This document shows, in pieces, positions 29,528-43,909 of a DNA stretch of 64,000 nucleotides (the first letter of the stretch is position 1; the number at the start of each line of letters is the position of its first letter). The translations under genes and the position numbers were made by a program. Origin of the DNA: a beta proteobacterium L13 (GTDB lineage: Bacteria; Pseudomonadota; Gammaproteobacteria; Burkholderiales; Chromobacteriaceae); assembly GCA_000335715.1 (NCBI GenBank), contig AMYZ01000021.1, forward strand, positions 1-64,000, in the 5' to 3' direction. The notes beneath the pieces were generated by a model. It searched no databases. It saw only the letters and a program-made list of their open reading frames with translations, and was not told the origin of the DNA.

Positions 29528-31567
29528 ATGTTGCAACACTCAGAGGCGGGGCTGGACAGCTCGCAGCGCAATGCCATGCTGCTGTACGGGCTGGATTTGC
29601 TGGATCAGGGCGTCACTGTGTTTGACGCCCAGCTGCGCCTGCTGGCATGCAACCAGCGTTTTCTGGACTTGCTGGAATTCCCCGCCGAGCTGGGGCAGGT
29701 CGGGACGCCGTTTGCCGACTACATCCGCTACAACGCCTACCGCGGCGAGTACGGCCCGGGCGACCCGGAGCAGCAGGTAGCCGAGCGTGTGGCGCTGGCC
29801 ATGCGCTTCGAGCCGCACGATACCGAGCGCATCCGCCCGGACGGCTCGGTGCTGCGCGTGCGTGGCGAGCCGCTACCATCGGGCGGCTTTATTGCGCTGT
29901 ACACCGACAAGACGCAACAGCAAGCCTATGAGCGTTTGCAGCAGCAGCAAAAAGCCGACCTGGAATCGCACGTGCGCGCCCGCACCGCCGAGCTGGAAGC
30001 CGCCAACCAGCGCCTGCGCGAGGCGCATGCGGCCAACGTGCAGATCACCGCCGCGCTGCAGCGTAGCGAAGAGCGGCTACGGCTGATTACTGACACCATC
30101 CCGGCGCTGATTGCCTACTTCGATAAAGACCACGTGTACCGCTATGCCAACAAGGGCTATAGCGACTGGTTTGGCCGCCGCAACGAGCACATCGTGGGGC
30201 GGCGCATCGAGGCGGCATTGGGCAGCAAGTTTTACGCGGCGGTGGTGAGCTATGTGAACGAAGCGCTCACCGGCAAGCAGGTGACCTACGAATACTCGAT
30301 GGAGAAAGACGACGGCACGCATATTTTTGCGCGCAGCACGCTGGTGCCGGAGATTGCCCCCGACGGCGAAGTGCTGGGCTGCTTTGTGCTGTCTTTCGAC
30401 ATCACCGAGCAAAAGCAGACCCAGTCGGCGCTGGTGCAGGCGCAAAAGATGGAAGCCGTCGGCCAGCTGTCCGGCGGCCTGGCGCACGACTTCAACAATA
30501 TGCTCACCGTGGTCATCGGCAATCTGGCCGAGCTGCGCCGGCACGAAGAGCACAATACCGCGCTGCTGGGCTACCTGGACCCGGCGTTGCAAGCCGCCGA
30601 GCGCGGCGTAGCACTGGTGCGCCGCCTGCTGACCTTTGCCCGCCAGCAGCCGCTGCTGCCCAGTGCGGTGGATATCGGCGCGCTGTTGCAAGACATGCTG
30701 CAGCTGATACGCCGCTCCTTGCCCGAAAGCATTGCGCTGCAAAGCCAGCTGCTGCCGGTACCGCTGTTTGCCATGGCCGACCCGCACCAGCTGGAAAGCG
30801 CCATCCTGAACCTGGTGCTCAATGCACGCGATGCCATGGCCGATGGCGGCAGCCTGCAGCTTTCGGCCAGCCTGGCGCAGCTGGGCGAGCGCGAGGCGGC
30901 AGAATGGCAGCTGCAGGCGGGCGACTACGTGTGTATCGAGGTAGCCGACACCGGTTGCGGCATGTCGCCGGAGCTGCTGCTGCGTGTGTTCGAGCCATTC
31001 TTTACCACCAAGCGTTTTGGTAGCGGCAGCGGCCTGGGCCTGGCCATGGTGTACAGCTTTGCCCGCCAGTCTGGCGGGGCCGTGCACGTGAGCAGCACGC
31101 CGGGCAAGGGCACGCGCTTTACCCTGCGCCTGCCGCACACCCAGCCTGCGGCGCAGCCGGCCGGGCGGCTGAACTTCAGCGGCAAAGCCGGCGGGCGTGA
31201 GCGGCCGCTTACCCTGCTGGTAGAAGACAATGCCGACGTGCGCCGCGTGGTACGCCTGCAGCTCACCAGCCTGGGCTACCCGGTGCTGGAGGCGGAAAGC
31301 GGCGACGAAGCGGCCGCGATGCTGGAAAACATCCCCGATATCGGCCTGCTGCTCAGTGATATTGTCATGCCCGGCACGCTGGATGGCCGCGCCCTGGCAC
31401 AGCTGGCGCGCAGCCTGCTGCCGCGTATCCGCGTGGTACTGATGAGTGGCTACGACGATAGCGGCCACCATGCCAGCGGCGGCTTGCCCAAGCTGGAAAA
31501 ACCCTTCACCCCGGCCGAGTTGGCCGCTTTGCTAGACGAGGTAATGTTGTGCCCACCGCAAGCCTGA
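29528..31567 (+). CDS. Soluble hybrid sensor histidine kinase (PAS-PAS-HK-REC)
   Basis: About 679 aa without transmembrane segments, so cytosolic. The order is PAS-like domain (16-125, GLDLLDQGVTVFDAQLRLLACNQRFLDLLEF), coiled coil (130-175), second PAS (about 180-300, DTIPALIAYFDKDHVYRYANKGYSDWFG), HisKA with the H-box His320 in GGLAHDFNN, HATPase_c with NLVLNARDAM and GSGSGLGLAMVYSFARQSGG, and a C-terminal receiver with Asp611 in LLSDIVMPG. The start at 29528 has GGAG 11 nt upstream; an upstream TTG (29486) would add 14 aa. The 3' end overlaps the response regulator gene by 19 nt, so the two are coupled. It is divergent from the acyl-CoA synthetase. Confidence 0.92.
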   Translation: MLQHSEAGLDSSQRNAMLLYGLDLLDQGVTVFDAQLRLLACNQRFLDLLEFPAELGQVGTPFADYIRYNAYRGEYGPGDPEQQVAERVALAMRFEPHDTERIRPDGSVLRVRGEPLPSGGFIALYTDKTQQQAYERLQQQQKADLESHVRARTAELEAANQRLREAHAANVQITAALQRSEERLRLITDTIPALIAYFDKDHVYRYANKGYSDWFGRRNEHIVGRRIEAALGSKFYAAVVSYVNEALTGKQVTYEYSMEKDDGTHIFARSTLVPEIAPDGEVLGCFVLSFDITEQKQTQSALVQAQKMEAVGQLSGGLAHDFNNMLTVVIGNLAELRRHEEHNTALLGYLDPALQAAERGVALVRRLLTFARQQPLLPSAVDIGALLQDMLQLIRRSLPESIALQSQLLPVPLFAMADPHQLESAILNLVLNARDAMADGGSLQLSASLAQLGEREAAEWQLQAGDYVCIEVADTGCGMSPELLLRVFEPFFTTKRFGSGSGLGLAMVYSFARQSGGAVHVSSTPGKGTRFTLRLPHTQPAAQPAGRLNFSGKAGGRERPLTLLVEDNADVRRVVRLQLTSLGYPVLEAESGDEAAAMLENIPDIGLLLSDIVMPGTLDGRALAQLARSLLPRIRVVLMSGYDDSGHHASGGLPKLEKPFTPAELAALLDEVMLCPPQA

Positions 31568-32292
31568 GCCCTGCCGAGCCAGCCATCGGCGACAAGCTGG
31601 TGTATCTGGTAGAAGACGACCTGTCCATTTCGCGGCTGATTGTCACCATACTGCGCGATTACCAGTTTCGCTGCGAGTCGTTCCGTACCGGCGCCTCACT
31701 GCTGCAGCGTGTGCGCCAGCAGCCGCCAGACCTGGTGATTGTCGACCTGGGCCTGCCGGACATGGACGGCATGGCCATTGTGCGCCAGGTGCGCGAGCAG
31801 CAGCGCTGCGGCGTGATCATCCTCAGTGGCCGCGGCCACGTGGGCGACCGCGTCATGGGGCTGGAAACCGGCGCCGACGACTACATCATGAAGCCGTTCG
31901 AGCCGCGCGAGCTGGTGGCACGGGTGCGCAGCATTCTGCGCCGCTGCGACAAACCCGCTGAGGGCCATGCGGCCAACCCGCCGCGCTGTGCCTGTTTTGC
32001 CGGCTGGCGCTACGAAATGGACAGCTACAAATTGTTGGCCGCAGATGGTAGCGAACGCACGCTTAGCGCCGGTGAAGGCCAGATGCTGCAGCGCTTTCTG
32101 GAGCGGCCCAACCGCGTTCTGCCACGCGAGCAGCTGCTGGGCCAGGACGACATTTCGCCCTACGACCGCAGCATCGACGTGCGTATCTCGCGCCTGCGCC
32201 GCAAGCTGGAAGACGACAGCTACAATCCGCGCCTGATCAAGACGGTATACGGCGCGGGCTATCTGTTTGTCAGCAAGGTGGACTGGGAGTAA
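31549..32292 (+). CDS. OmpR-type response regulator
   Basis: A 247-aa DNA-binding regulator. The receiver domain (18-135) has the acidic pocket VEDD (22-24), phospho-acceptor Asp66 in LVIVDLGLPDMDG and Lys in YIMKPFEP. The C-terminal winged helix (about 150-245) includes LPREQLLG, SIDVRISRLRRKLEDD and IKTVYGAGYLF. It starts with GTG at 31549, inside the kinase gene, and is its likely partner. Two decamers (31968, 32034) fall in the linker. No target is proven; the shared element at 27419 and 29408 is a candidate site. Confidence 0.93.
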   Translation: MPTASLSPAEPAIGDKLVYLVEDDLSISRLIVTILRDYQFRCESFRTGASLLQRVRQQPPDLVIVDLGLPDMDGMAIVRQVREQQRCGVIILSGRGHVGDRVMGLETGADDYIMKPFEPRELVARVRSILRRCDKPAEGHAANPPRCACFAGWRYEMDSYKLLAADGSERTLSAGEGQMLQRFLERPNRVLPREQLLGQDDISPYDRSIDVRISRLRRKLEDDSYNPRLIKTVYGAGYLFVSKVDWE

Positions 32293-32306
32293 TGCCGTGC
32301 AGCCGG

Positions 32307-32555
32307 GCTAGGGGCTGTTAACACTATTTCTTGCTGCGGCGCAGGCTTGAGAAGTTTTCCAATGCCAGGCGCAGGGCGATGCGCTGGGTGGTTCCCAGCG
32401 CAAGCCCGACAACGCCGCACCGGGAAGCTTATCGGGCCTGCCCTTGGGGTGCTGCCAAGCTGTGCTGGCAGGGACCGCCTTGCTGCACTTGGTTTCTTGC
32501 GCATTGCCGCCAGCCCAGCGCCGCTGCCGCAGAAATAGCGTTAACAGGCGCTAGC
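32307..32555. repeat. Intergenic element with about 30-bp inverted ends
   Basis: The left end (32307-32339) and the right end (about 32524-32555) are imperfect inverted repeats; their cores CTGTTAACACTATTTCT (32315-32331) and AGAAATAGCGTTAACAG (32531-32547) match in 16 of 17 positions. About 190 nt lie between. The minus-strand interior has a short open stretch ending in NFSSLRRSKK and a stop, without a recognised family. The right end overlaps the stop codon of the next gene. No target duplication was seen. Confidence 0.5.
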
Positions 32556-33591
32556 GTACCGGCAGGGTGTGGCCCTGGGCTGCGCTGGCGCTGGCCAGCT
32601 CGATCAGCTGCATGACATGGATGGCCTGGCTGGCGGGCACAGGGTTGGCCGCACCATCCAGAATGGACGCTGCCACGCCAGCGTAGTAGCGGCGGTAGTC
32701 CCCCGCCTGCATCGGTACTGCGTGGCCGTGTTCCTGGCCATCTTGCTGTACGTAGTGCAGGCCCGGCAGCGGGTCGTGGCCCCAGCCGGCGCAGCCGGGC
32801 GCTTCGCCCAGTTTCAGCTGGCTTTCCTGGGTATCCAGGCCGTATTTCACGTAGCTGCCCAGCGTGCCGTGCACGGCAAAGCGCGGTGAGCCACCACTCA
32901 CCAGGCAGCTGGCCGACAGCAGTACGCGCAGGCGCGGGTAGTGCAGGGTGACGTGGAAGTAATCAGTGGCCACTGCGCCATTGCGCTGCGTGGCCAGGTC
33001 GGCGTGCAGCGCGTGCGGCAGGCCGAAAAGCTGCAGCGCCTGATCCAGCAGGTGCGGCCCCAGGTCGAACCACAGGCCGCCGCCAGCCACGGCGGACTCG
33101 CGCCAGCGCGCCTGTACTTGCGGGCGGTAGCGCTCGAAACGCGACTCAAACAGGCTGATCTGCCCCAGGCTGCCGCTATCCAGTAGCTGGCGCAGGGTCA
33201 GGAAATCGGCGTCCCAGCGGCGGTTGTGAAACACCGATAGCAGGCGCTGATGCTGGCTGGCCTGTACTTGCAGCTGCCGTGCCTCGGCCAGGGTGGTGGT
33301 GAAGGGCTTGTCTACCACCACGTGCTTGCCGGCGCGCAGTGCAGCGTCTGCTTGCGGATAGTGGCAGTCGTTGGGGCTGGCAATCACCACCAGGTCGATG
33401 TCGGGGTTGGCCAGGGCTTGTGCCGGGTCGCTGACCACGTGTACGCCAGGCTGCTCGGCCAGTAGCTGCTCGCCCTTGCTGCTGACGATGGTATGCAGGC
33501 GCAGGCGTGGCTCGGCACGAATCAGCGGGGCGTGAAAGGTGCGGCCAGCGTAGCCGTAGCCGATCAGGGCAACATTCAGGTGGGTTTTCAT
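32551..33591 (-). CDS. Gfo/Idh/MocA family oxidoreductase
   Basis: A 346-aa NAD(P)-dependent dehydrogenase of the glucose-fructose oxidoreductase family. The Rossmann motif is VALIGYGYAGRTFHAPLI; the ligand motif GKHVVVDKPFTTTLAEA carries the usual Lys of the EKP motif (here DKP); the C-terminal beta-sheet domain has GGGLWFDLGPHLLDQALQLFG. It is close to the E. coli YdgJ group, whose substrate is uncertain. It is not in an operon. It holds one decamer (32644) read as AAN. Confidence 0.9.
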   Translation of the reverse strand: MKTHLNVALIGYGYAGRTFHAPLIRAEPRLRLHTIVSSKGEQLLAEQPGVHVVSDPAQALANPDIDLVVIASPNDCHYPQADAALRAGKHVVVDKPFTTTLAEARQLQVQASQHQRLLSVFHNRRWDADFLTLRQLLDSGSLGQISLFESRFERYRPQVQARWRESAVAGGGLWFDLGPHLLDQALQLFGLPHALHADLATQRNGAVATDYFHVTLHYPRLRVLLSASCLVSGGSPRFAVHGTLGSYVKYGLDTQESQLKLGEAPGCAGWGHDPLPGLHYVQQDGQEHGHAVPMQAGDYRRYYAGVAASILDGAANPVPASQAIHVMQLIELASASAAQGHTLPVR

Positions 33592-33647
33592 GCGCGCTCC
33601 ACAGTAAGGCAGGCCGTGTGGCCGGCAGCAAAGCTTGCATGAAAAAG

Positions 33648-33673
33648 CCCGTGTACGCTAGCCAGTACACGGG
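33648..33673 (-). terminator. Terminator of the orphan response regulator
   Basis: CCCGTGTA (33648-33655) and TACACGGG (33666-33673) pair around a 10-nt loop, followed by a T run on the minus strand (GCTTTTTC), 20 nt after the stop codon at 33693. Confidence 0.8.
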
Positions 33674-33692
33674 CGGGTGAGGGGTGTGGGGC

Positions 33693-34676
33693 TTAGCCTT
33701 TTTGCATGCCCAGCATCAGTTGGTCGAACAGGCGGCCAACGGCAGTTTGCTGCTCCGGGCTCAGGCCCAGCGTGGCACTGGCGGCCGGTAGCTGGCGGCG
33801 CAGCTCTACCAGGCTGGTTTGCTGCGCCTGGATGCGGGCTTGCAGGGCAGAGACTTCGCGGTGCAGCTCGTCCAGCCCTTGCGCGCGCGAGGCGGCCACT
33901 TCGGCCAGAATCGCCAGGTGGTCGCGCAAGCGCCCGCAGCGGTCTTCATCGTCCAGTGGCATGTCGCGTACCACCAGGCAGCAGTGCGGGTAGTTGAACG
34001 AGGTATTGCTGCCCGAGGAGTAGATATGCGTCAGCGTCCGCGCATTGCTAATGATGCTGGCTTCCAGTGGCGTAGCCTGGCCGTCGGTGGCGTGCAGGTG
34101 TTCCCCCAGGCTACCGTACACCTGCATGCAGCCATGCAGGCCGTAAGCCTCCAGTGTATTGCCAATGGCCTGGGCGATTTCCTGGTAGCTGTCCAGTTTG
34201 TTGATGTTGCGGATAAAGTCTACCAGCACACCCATTTCCGACATGGCGCTCATGGCGGTCATGGCGGCAGAAAAGGCGCTGCGGCCGTTTTCCTGTAGCT
34301 GGCGTTGTTCGTCACGCTGGCGCAGTACCAGGGCCAGCTTTAGCAGCAGCTCGCGCGGGTCGATGGGTTTGCACAGAAAGTCATTGCCGCCCGCGTCGTA
34401 GCCTTGCAGCCGTTCTTGCAGCTCCACATGAGCCGAGATGAACAGTATGGGCATATCCAGCCCTTGCTCGCGTAGCCGGCGGCACACTTCGTAACCGTCC
34501 ATTTCCGGCATTTCCACGTCCAGCAGGATCACATCCGGGGTGTCATCCTCTACCAGTGCGAGTGCCTCTTTGCCCTGGGTGGCAAAGCGCGTGGTGTAGT
34601 GCCCCTCGAGTACGCTGGCGTAAAAAGCACGCTGGGTTTTACTGTCCTCGACGACCAGCAGCTTTGCTTCAGACAT
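33693..34676 (-). CDS. Orphan response regulator with a C-terminal sensor-like region
   Basis: About 327 aa. The receiver domain (5-122) has VVEDSKTQR, phospho-acceptor Asp53 in VILLDVEMPEMDG and Lys103 in FLCKPIDP. After a Met/Ala-rich helix (140-165) comes a domain of about 110 residues with a GAF-like feel (VDFIRNINKLDSYQEIAQAIGNTLEAYGLHGCMQVY) and a final coiled coil (250-300). No DNA-binding, GGDEF, EAL or HD motif is present, so the output is likely protein-protein contact. The start at 34676 has AAGGAG upstream. No kinase gene is adjacent. Confidence 0.85.
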   Translation of the reverse strand: MSEAKLLVVEDSKTQRAFYASVLEGHYTTRFATQGKEALALVEDDTPDVILLDVEMPEMDGYEVCRRLREQGLDMPILFISAHVELQERLQGYDAGGNDFLCKPIDPRELLLKLALVLRQRDEQRQLQENGRSAFSAAMTAMSAMSEMGVLVDFIRNINKLDSYQEIAQAIGNTLEAYGLHGCMQVYGSLGEHLHATDGQATPLEASIISNARTLTHIYSSGSNTSFNYPHCCLVVRDMPLDDEDRCGRLRDHLAILAEVAASRAQGLDELHREVSALQARIQAQQTSLVELRRQLPAASATLGLSPEQQTAVGRLFDQLMLGMQKG

Positions 34677-36421
<1,745 letters not shown>

Positions 36422-36528
36422 GCCTTAGTCAGTCCATACCAACGATACAAAGGAACACCGCTGCCAGACAGGCAGCGGTGCGGGGCAGGCTGCGCCTGCC
36501 TCATGAACACAACGAGAGAGAGGCTTTC

Positions 36529-37562
36529 ATGCTGATCGTGCGCCCAGTACGCATTTCCGATCTGCCGCTCATTGAAACCATGGCGGTGGAGAGTGGAATC
36601 GGCGTTACCAGCTTGCCGAACAATCGGGAAAAGCTTTACGAAAAGATCCAGACCTCGCTGGGGGCTTTCGAACACGAAGCCATCGCCGGCACGGGGCGTG
36701 AATACTATATGTTCGTGCTGGAAGACGAAGGCCGGGTGATCGGCACCGCGTCCATCAGCGCGTCCGCCGGCTTTGAAGAGCCGTTCTACAGCTACCGCAG
36801 CGAAACCATGGTGCACGCCTCGCGTGCGCTGAAAGTCAATAACCGCATCCACGTGCTGACCATGTGCCACGACCTCACCGGCATGGTGCAGTTGTGCGGT
36901 TTCTTCTGTTCGCCGCAGTACCAGCTGCGCGCCTACGAGCTGCTGTCGCGTGCCCGCCTGCTGTATATGGCTGCCGCGCGCGAACGCTTTGGCCGCCGCA
37001 TCCTGGTAGAAATGCAGGGCATGCTGGACGAAAACGACCAGTCGCCGTTCTGGGATGCCATTGGCCGCCGCTTCTTCAATATGGATTTTCCGCAGGTAGA
37101 GCAGGCTTTTGCCCAGCGCAGCAAGACCTTTATTGCCGAGCTGATGCCGACTTACCCTATTTATGTGCCCCTGCTGCCGGATGCGGCGCAGAACGCCATC
37201 GGCCAGATTCACCCCGATTTCGAGCGCCCGTTCAGCATTCTGTCGCGCGAGGGGTTCGAGGCCGACGACTATATCGACATCTTCGACGGCGGTGCCGTGC
37301 TGACTGCCGAAGTAGACCAGCTGTTCTCGCTGCGTCAGCAGGGCGTACACGCGGTGGAAGTGGCACCTGTGCTGCCGGCCGGCGCGCAGGAAATGCTGCT
37401 GTCCAACCACCGCAGTGGCCAGTTTGCCGCCACGCAGGCGCACGCCAGCCTGGTAGACGATGTGATGTTCATTACCCAGGAGACAGCCCGCGCGCTGTCT
37501 GTCAGCAGCGGTCAGCGCATTTGCACTGCCCCCTTGCTGCCTGAAGCCGGGAGGGCGCAAGC

Positions 37563-37566
<4 letters not shown>
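36529..37566 (+). CDS. aruF: Arginine N-succinyltransferase, alpha subunit
   Basis: A 345-aa GNAT-like protein that, with the beta subunit, transfers succinyl from succinyl-CoA to arginine. It starts MLIVRPVRISDLPLIETMAVESGIGVTSLPNNREKL and contains YYMFVLEDEGRVIGTASISAS and FWDAIGRRFFNMDFPQVEQA. It is paralogous to the next gene over the full length, as in the two-subunit enzyme of Pseudomonas. The start at 36529 follows GAGAGAGAGG. The stop overlaps aruG as ATGA. Confidence 0.95.
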
Positions 37567-41400
<3,834 letters not shown>

Positions 41401-41417
41401 TCACTGCCACTTGGCAT

Positions 41418-41453
41418 GAAAAGCCGTAGCCTTCCCGGGCTGCGGCTTTTTGC
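41418..41453 (+). terminator. Terminator of the aru/ast operon
   Basis: AAAAGCCGTAGC (41419-41430) pairs with GCTGCGGCTTTT (41440-41451) allowing a small mismatch, followed by a T run, 18 nt after astB. Confidence 0.8.
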
Positions 41454-41460
41454 TATCTGG

Positions 41461-41755
41461 CGGTCAAAAACGAATACGGTAGATTGTATACAGAATGTTG
41501 CCGTCACATATTCGCAAAAACGAACCGCGTAGCGAACAGTATTGTTCGAAATGGAAAATTAAAAGCGTTATTTAGGTTGATAAGCGAAAATTTTTAAAAC
41601 TCCCCACATCTGAAAATAACATTCCAAATGCGTAATATTTTGCACTGCAATATATTGCCGCGCCCCCATTTTGACTAAAAAACACTAGTAAAATCAAATA
41701 CTTGTAAAAATATAAAAAAATGCTGCAAAAAGGTGAAATCCGCCTTTCTTTAAGA
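41461..41755. other. A/T-rich non-coding stretch before livH
   Basis: About 300 bp strikingly richer in A and T than the rest of the window, with no credible ORF on either strand (a 64-codon minus-strand frame has no ribosome site and low-complexity sequence). It may be an UP-element or regulator landing region for the liv promoter, or foreign DNA. Confidence 0.5.
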
Positions 41756-41814
41756 TTGACAGTCAATTGGATACACCTACATAATCCGCTCGGCTTGTCT
41801 TACAGTTGACAGTC
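41755..41814 (+). promoter_or_regulatory. Promoter of livHMGF with flanking TTGACAGTC repeats
   Basis: TTGACA (41756-41761) and CATAAT (41780-41785) with an 18-nt spacer make a strong sigma-70 promoter. The -35 box lies inside the perfect 13-bp palindrome ATTGACAGTCAAT (41755-41767). A second TTGACAGTC (41806-41814) follows exactly 50 bp later, just after the expected start of transcription, so the pair could be a regulator-binding arrangement. Confidence 0.65.
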
Positions 41815-41899
41815 TGTAAGGTACGGCCAACAAGATGGCATATAGAGGGTAAACCCCCGGATAAAGCTATCGGGACCATCAATCTAAGGAGATCCCACC

Positions 41900-42829
41900 G
41901 TGGACATTTTTCTGCAACAGATCCTGAATGGACTTGTGCTGGGCAGTATTTATGCCCTTATCGCACTTGGCTATACCATGGTGTACGGGATCATGGGCCT
42001 CATCAACTTTGCTCACGGCGAAGTAGTGATGTTTGGCGCCATGGTTACCATCACCGTCATTTCCCTGCTGACCAGTGCAGGCGTGGTTTTGCCAGGCCCT
42101 GTGCTGGTGCTTATCGGCCTCTTGGTTGCCATCCCGGCGTGTATGTTGCTGGGCTTCGTGATCGAGCGTGTGGCGTACCGCCCGCTGCGCAATGCACCAA
42201 AACTGGCCCCGCTGATTACTGCGATCGGCCTGTCCATCGTGCTGCAGCAAGCTGCCATCCTGATCTGGGGTCGTAACTACATCCCGTTCCCGCCAATTCT
42301 GGACCACGAAACCATCGACGTGTTCGGTGCCACCATCACCCAGCTGCAAGTCGGCATTGTGGTGCTGTGCCTGGCGCTGATGGTAGGCCTGCTGGTTGTG
42401 GTTGAAAAAACCAAGCTGGGCCGCGCCATGCGTGCTACCAGCCAGAACCCGGCTGTGGCCGGCCTGATGGGCGTGAACGTTAACACCATCATTTCCGCTA
42501 CCTTCGTGATCGGCTCGGCACTGGGTGCCATTGCCGGTGTGATGGTGGCCACCAACTACGATCAGGCTCACTACTACATGGGCTTCATGATCGGCCTGAA
42601 AGCGTTTACTGCAGCGGTGCTGGGTGGTATCGGCAACCTGGGTGGCGCGGTAGCCGGCGGTATCCTGCTGGGTATAATCGAGAGTCTGGGTGCCGGCTAT
42701 ATCGGTGACCTGACCGGTGGTTTCCTGGGCTCGCACTATCAGGACATCTTTGCCTTCATGGTGCTGATTGCGGTGCTGATTTTCCGTCCTTCTGGCCTGC
42801 TGGGCGAGAAGATGGCCGATCGCGCATAA
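41900..42829 (+). CDS. livH: Branched-chain amino acid ABC permease LivH
   Basis: A 309-aa inner-membrane permease, about eight transmembrane segments. It starts with GTG at 41900 (MDIFLQQILNGLVLGSIYALIALGYTMVYGIMGLINFAHGEV), with AAGGAG 8 nt upstream. The family loop GRAMRATSQNPAVAGLMGVN and VLGGIGNLGGAVAGGILLGIIESLG are present. First gene of livHMGF; the binding protein gene livK that usually precedes it is absent. Confidence 0.96.
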   Translation: MDIFLQQILNGLVLGSIYALIALGYTMVYGIMGLINFAHGEVVMFGAMVTITVISLLTSAGVVLPGPVLVLIGLLVAIPACMLLGFVIERVAYRPLRNAPKLAPLITAIGLSIVLQQAAILIWGRNYIPFPPILDHETIDVFGATITQLQVGIVVLCLALMVGLLVVVEKTKLGRAMRATSQNPAVAGLMGVNVNTIISATFVIGSALGAIAGVMVATNYDQAHYYMGFMIGLKAFTAAVLGGIGNLGGAVAGGILLGIIESLGAGYIGDLTGGFLGSHYQDIFAFMVLIAVLIFRPSGLLGEKMADRA

Positions 42830-42841
42830 CACGGGGTACGT

Positions 42842-43906
42842 ATGACTATGAATGCCAACAAAAAACTCGGCGTATTCATTGCCTCGGCCATCGTGCTGGC
42901 AGTGTTGCCTTTCGTGGTGGGTAGCACCCTGGGTAACTCCTGGGTACGTACCATCGACTTTGCCTTGCTGTACGTGATGCTGGCCCTGGGCCTGAACATC
43001 GTGGTGGGCTTTGCCGGCCTGCTGGATCTGGGCTTTATCGCCTTCTACGCCGTGGGTGCCTACACCTTCGCGCTGCTGGGTTCGCCGCACTTCGACATCC
43101 ACCTGCCGTTCTACATCAGTATTCCGCTGGGGGCGCTGTGCGCTGCCTTGTTCGGCCTGCTGCTGGGTACGCCGGTGCTGAAGCTGAAAGGTGACTATCT
43201 GGCGATCGTGACCCTGGGTTTCGGCGAGATCATCCGTATCTTCATGAACAACCTGAACGCGCCGATCAACATCACCAACGGCCCGCAGGGTATCAACCTG
43301 ATCGACCCGATCCAGATCGGTGGCTTCTCCATGGGTAAAACCATCGATGTCGCCGGCTTTGCGCTGAACCCGGTACACATGTACTACTACCTGTTCCTGA
43401 TCCTCACCGTGGGTGTGGTGATCATGGCCTACCGCTTGCAGTACTCGCGTATCGGCCGTGCCTGGGTAGCCATGCGTGAAGACCAGATTGCCGCTTCGGC
43501 CATGGGTCTGAACATCCGCAACATCAAACTGCTGGCGTTTGCGCTGGGTGCGTTGTCCGGTGGTGTGGCGGGTGGCCTGTTTGCGGCCTTCCAGGGCTTT
43601 ATTTCGCCGGAATCCTTCGGCCTGCTGGAATCCATCATGATTCTGGCCATGGTAGTACTGGGTGGCATGGGTCATATCCCTGGCGTCATCCTGGGTGCTG
43701 TCGTGCTGACCATTGCGCCGGAAATCCTGCGTGATGTGATTGGCCCGCTGCAAATGCACACGTTCGGCCGGATGATTGTTGACCCGGAAAACGCACGTAT
43801 GCTGCTGTTCGGTCTGGCCATGGTGATCATGATGCTGACCCGCCCAGAAGGCATGTGGCCGTCCAAGCGCCGCAAAGCCGAGTTTGAAGATGCCAAGAAA
43901 GGTTAA
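42842..43906 (+). CDS. livM: Branched-chain amino acid ABC permease LivM
   Basis: A 354-aa inner-membrane permease partner of LivH. Family motifs: FALLYVMLALGLNIVVGFAGLLDLGFIAFYAVGAY, LKGDYLAIVTLGFGEIIRI and the loop GRAWVAMREDQIAASAMGLN. It begins 12 nt after livH and ends 3 nt before livG. Confidence 0.96.
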   Translation: MTMNANKKLGVFIASAIVLAVLPFVVGSTLGNSWVRTIDFALLYVMLALGLNIVVGFAGLLDLGFIAFYAVGAYTFALLGSPHFDIHLPFYISIPLGALCAALFGLLLGTPVLKLKGDYLAIVTLGFGEIIRIFMNNLNAPINITNGPQGINLIDPIQIGGFSMGKTIDVAGFALNPVHMYYYLFLILTVGVVIMAYRLQYSRIGRAWVAMREDQIAASAMGLNIRNIKLLAFALGALSGGVAGGLFAAFQGFISPESFGLLESIMILAMVVLGGMGHIPGVILGAVVLTIAPEILRDVIGPLQMHTFGRMIVDPENARMLLFGLAMVIMMLTRPEGMWPSKRRKAEFEDAKKG

Positions 43907-43909
43907 GCC

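Noticed and set aside
41572-41766. 64-codon minus-strand ORF in the A/T-rich spacer
   Set aside because: It has low-complexity hydrophobic sequence, no ribosome site, and overlaps the liv promoter.
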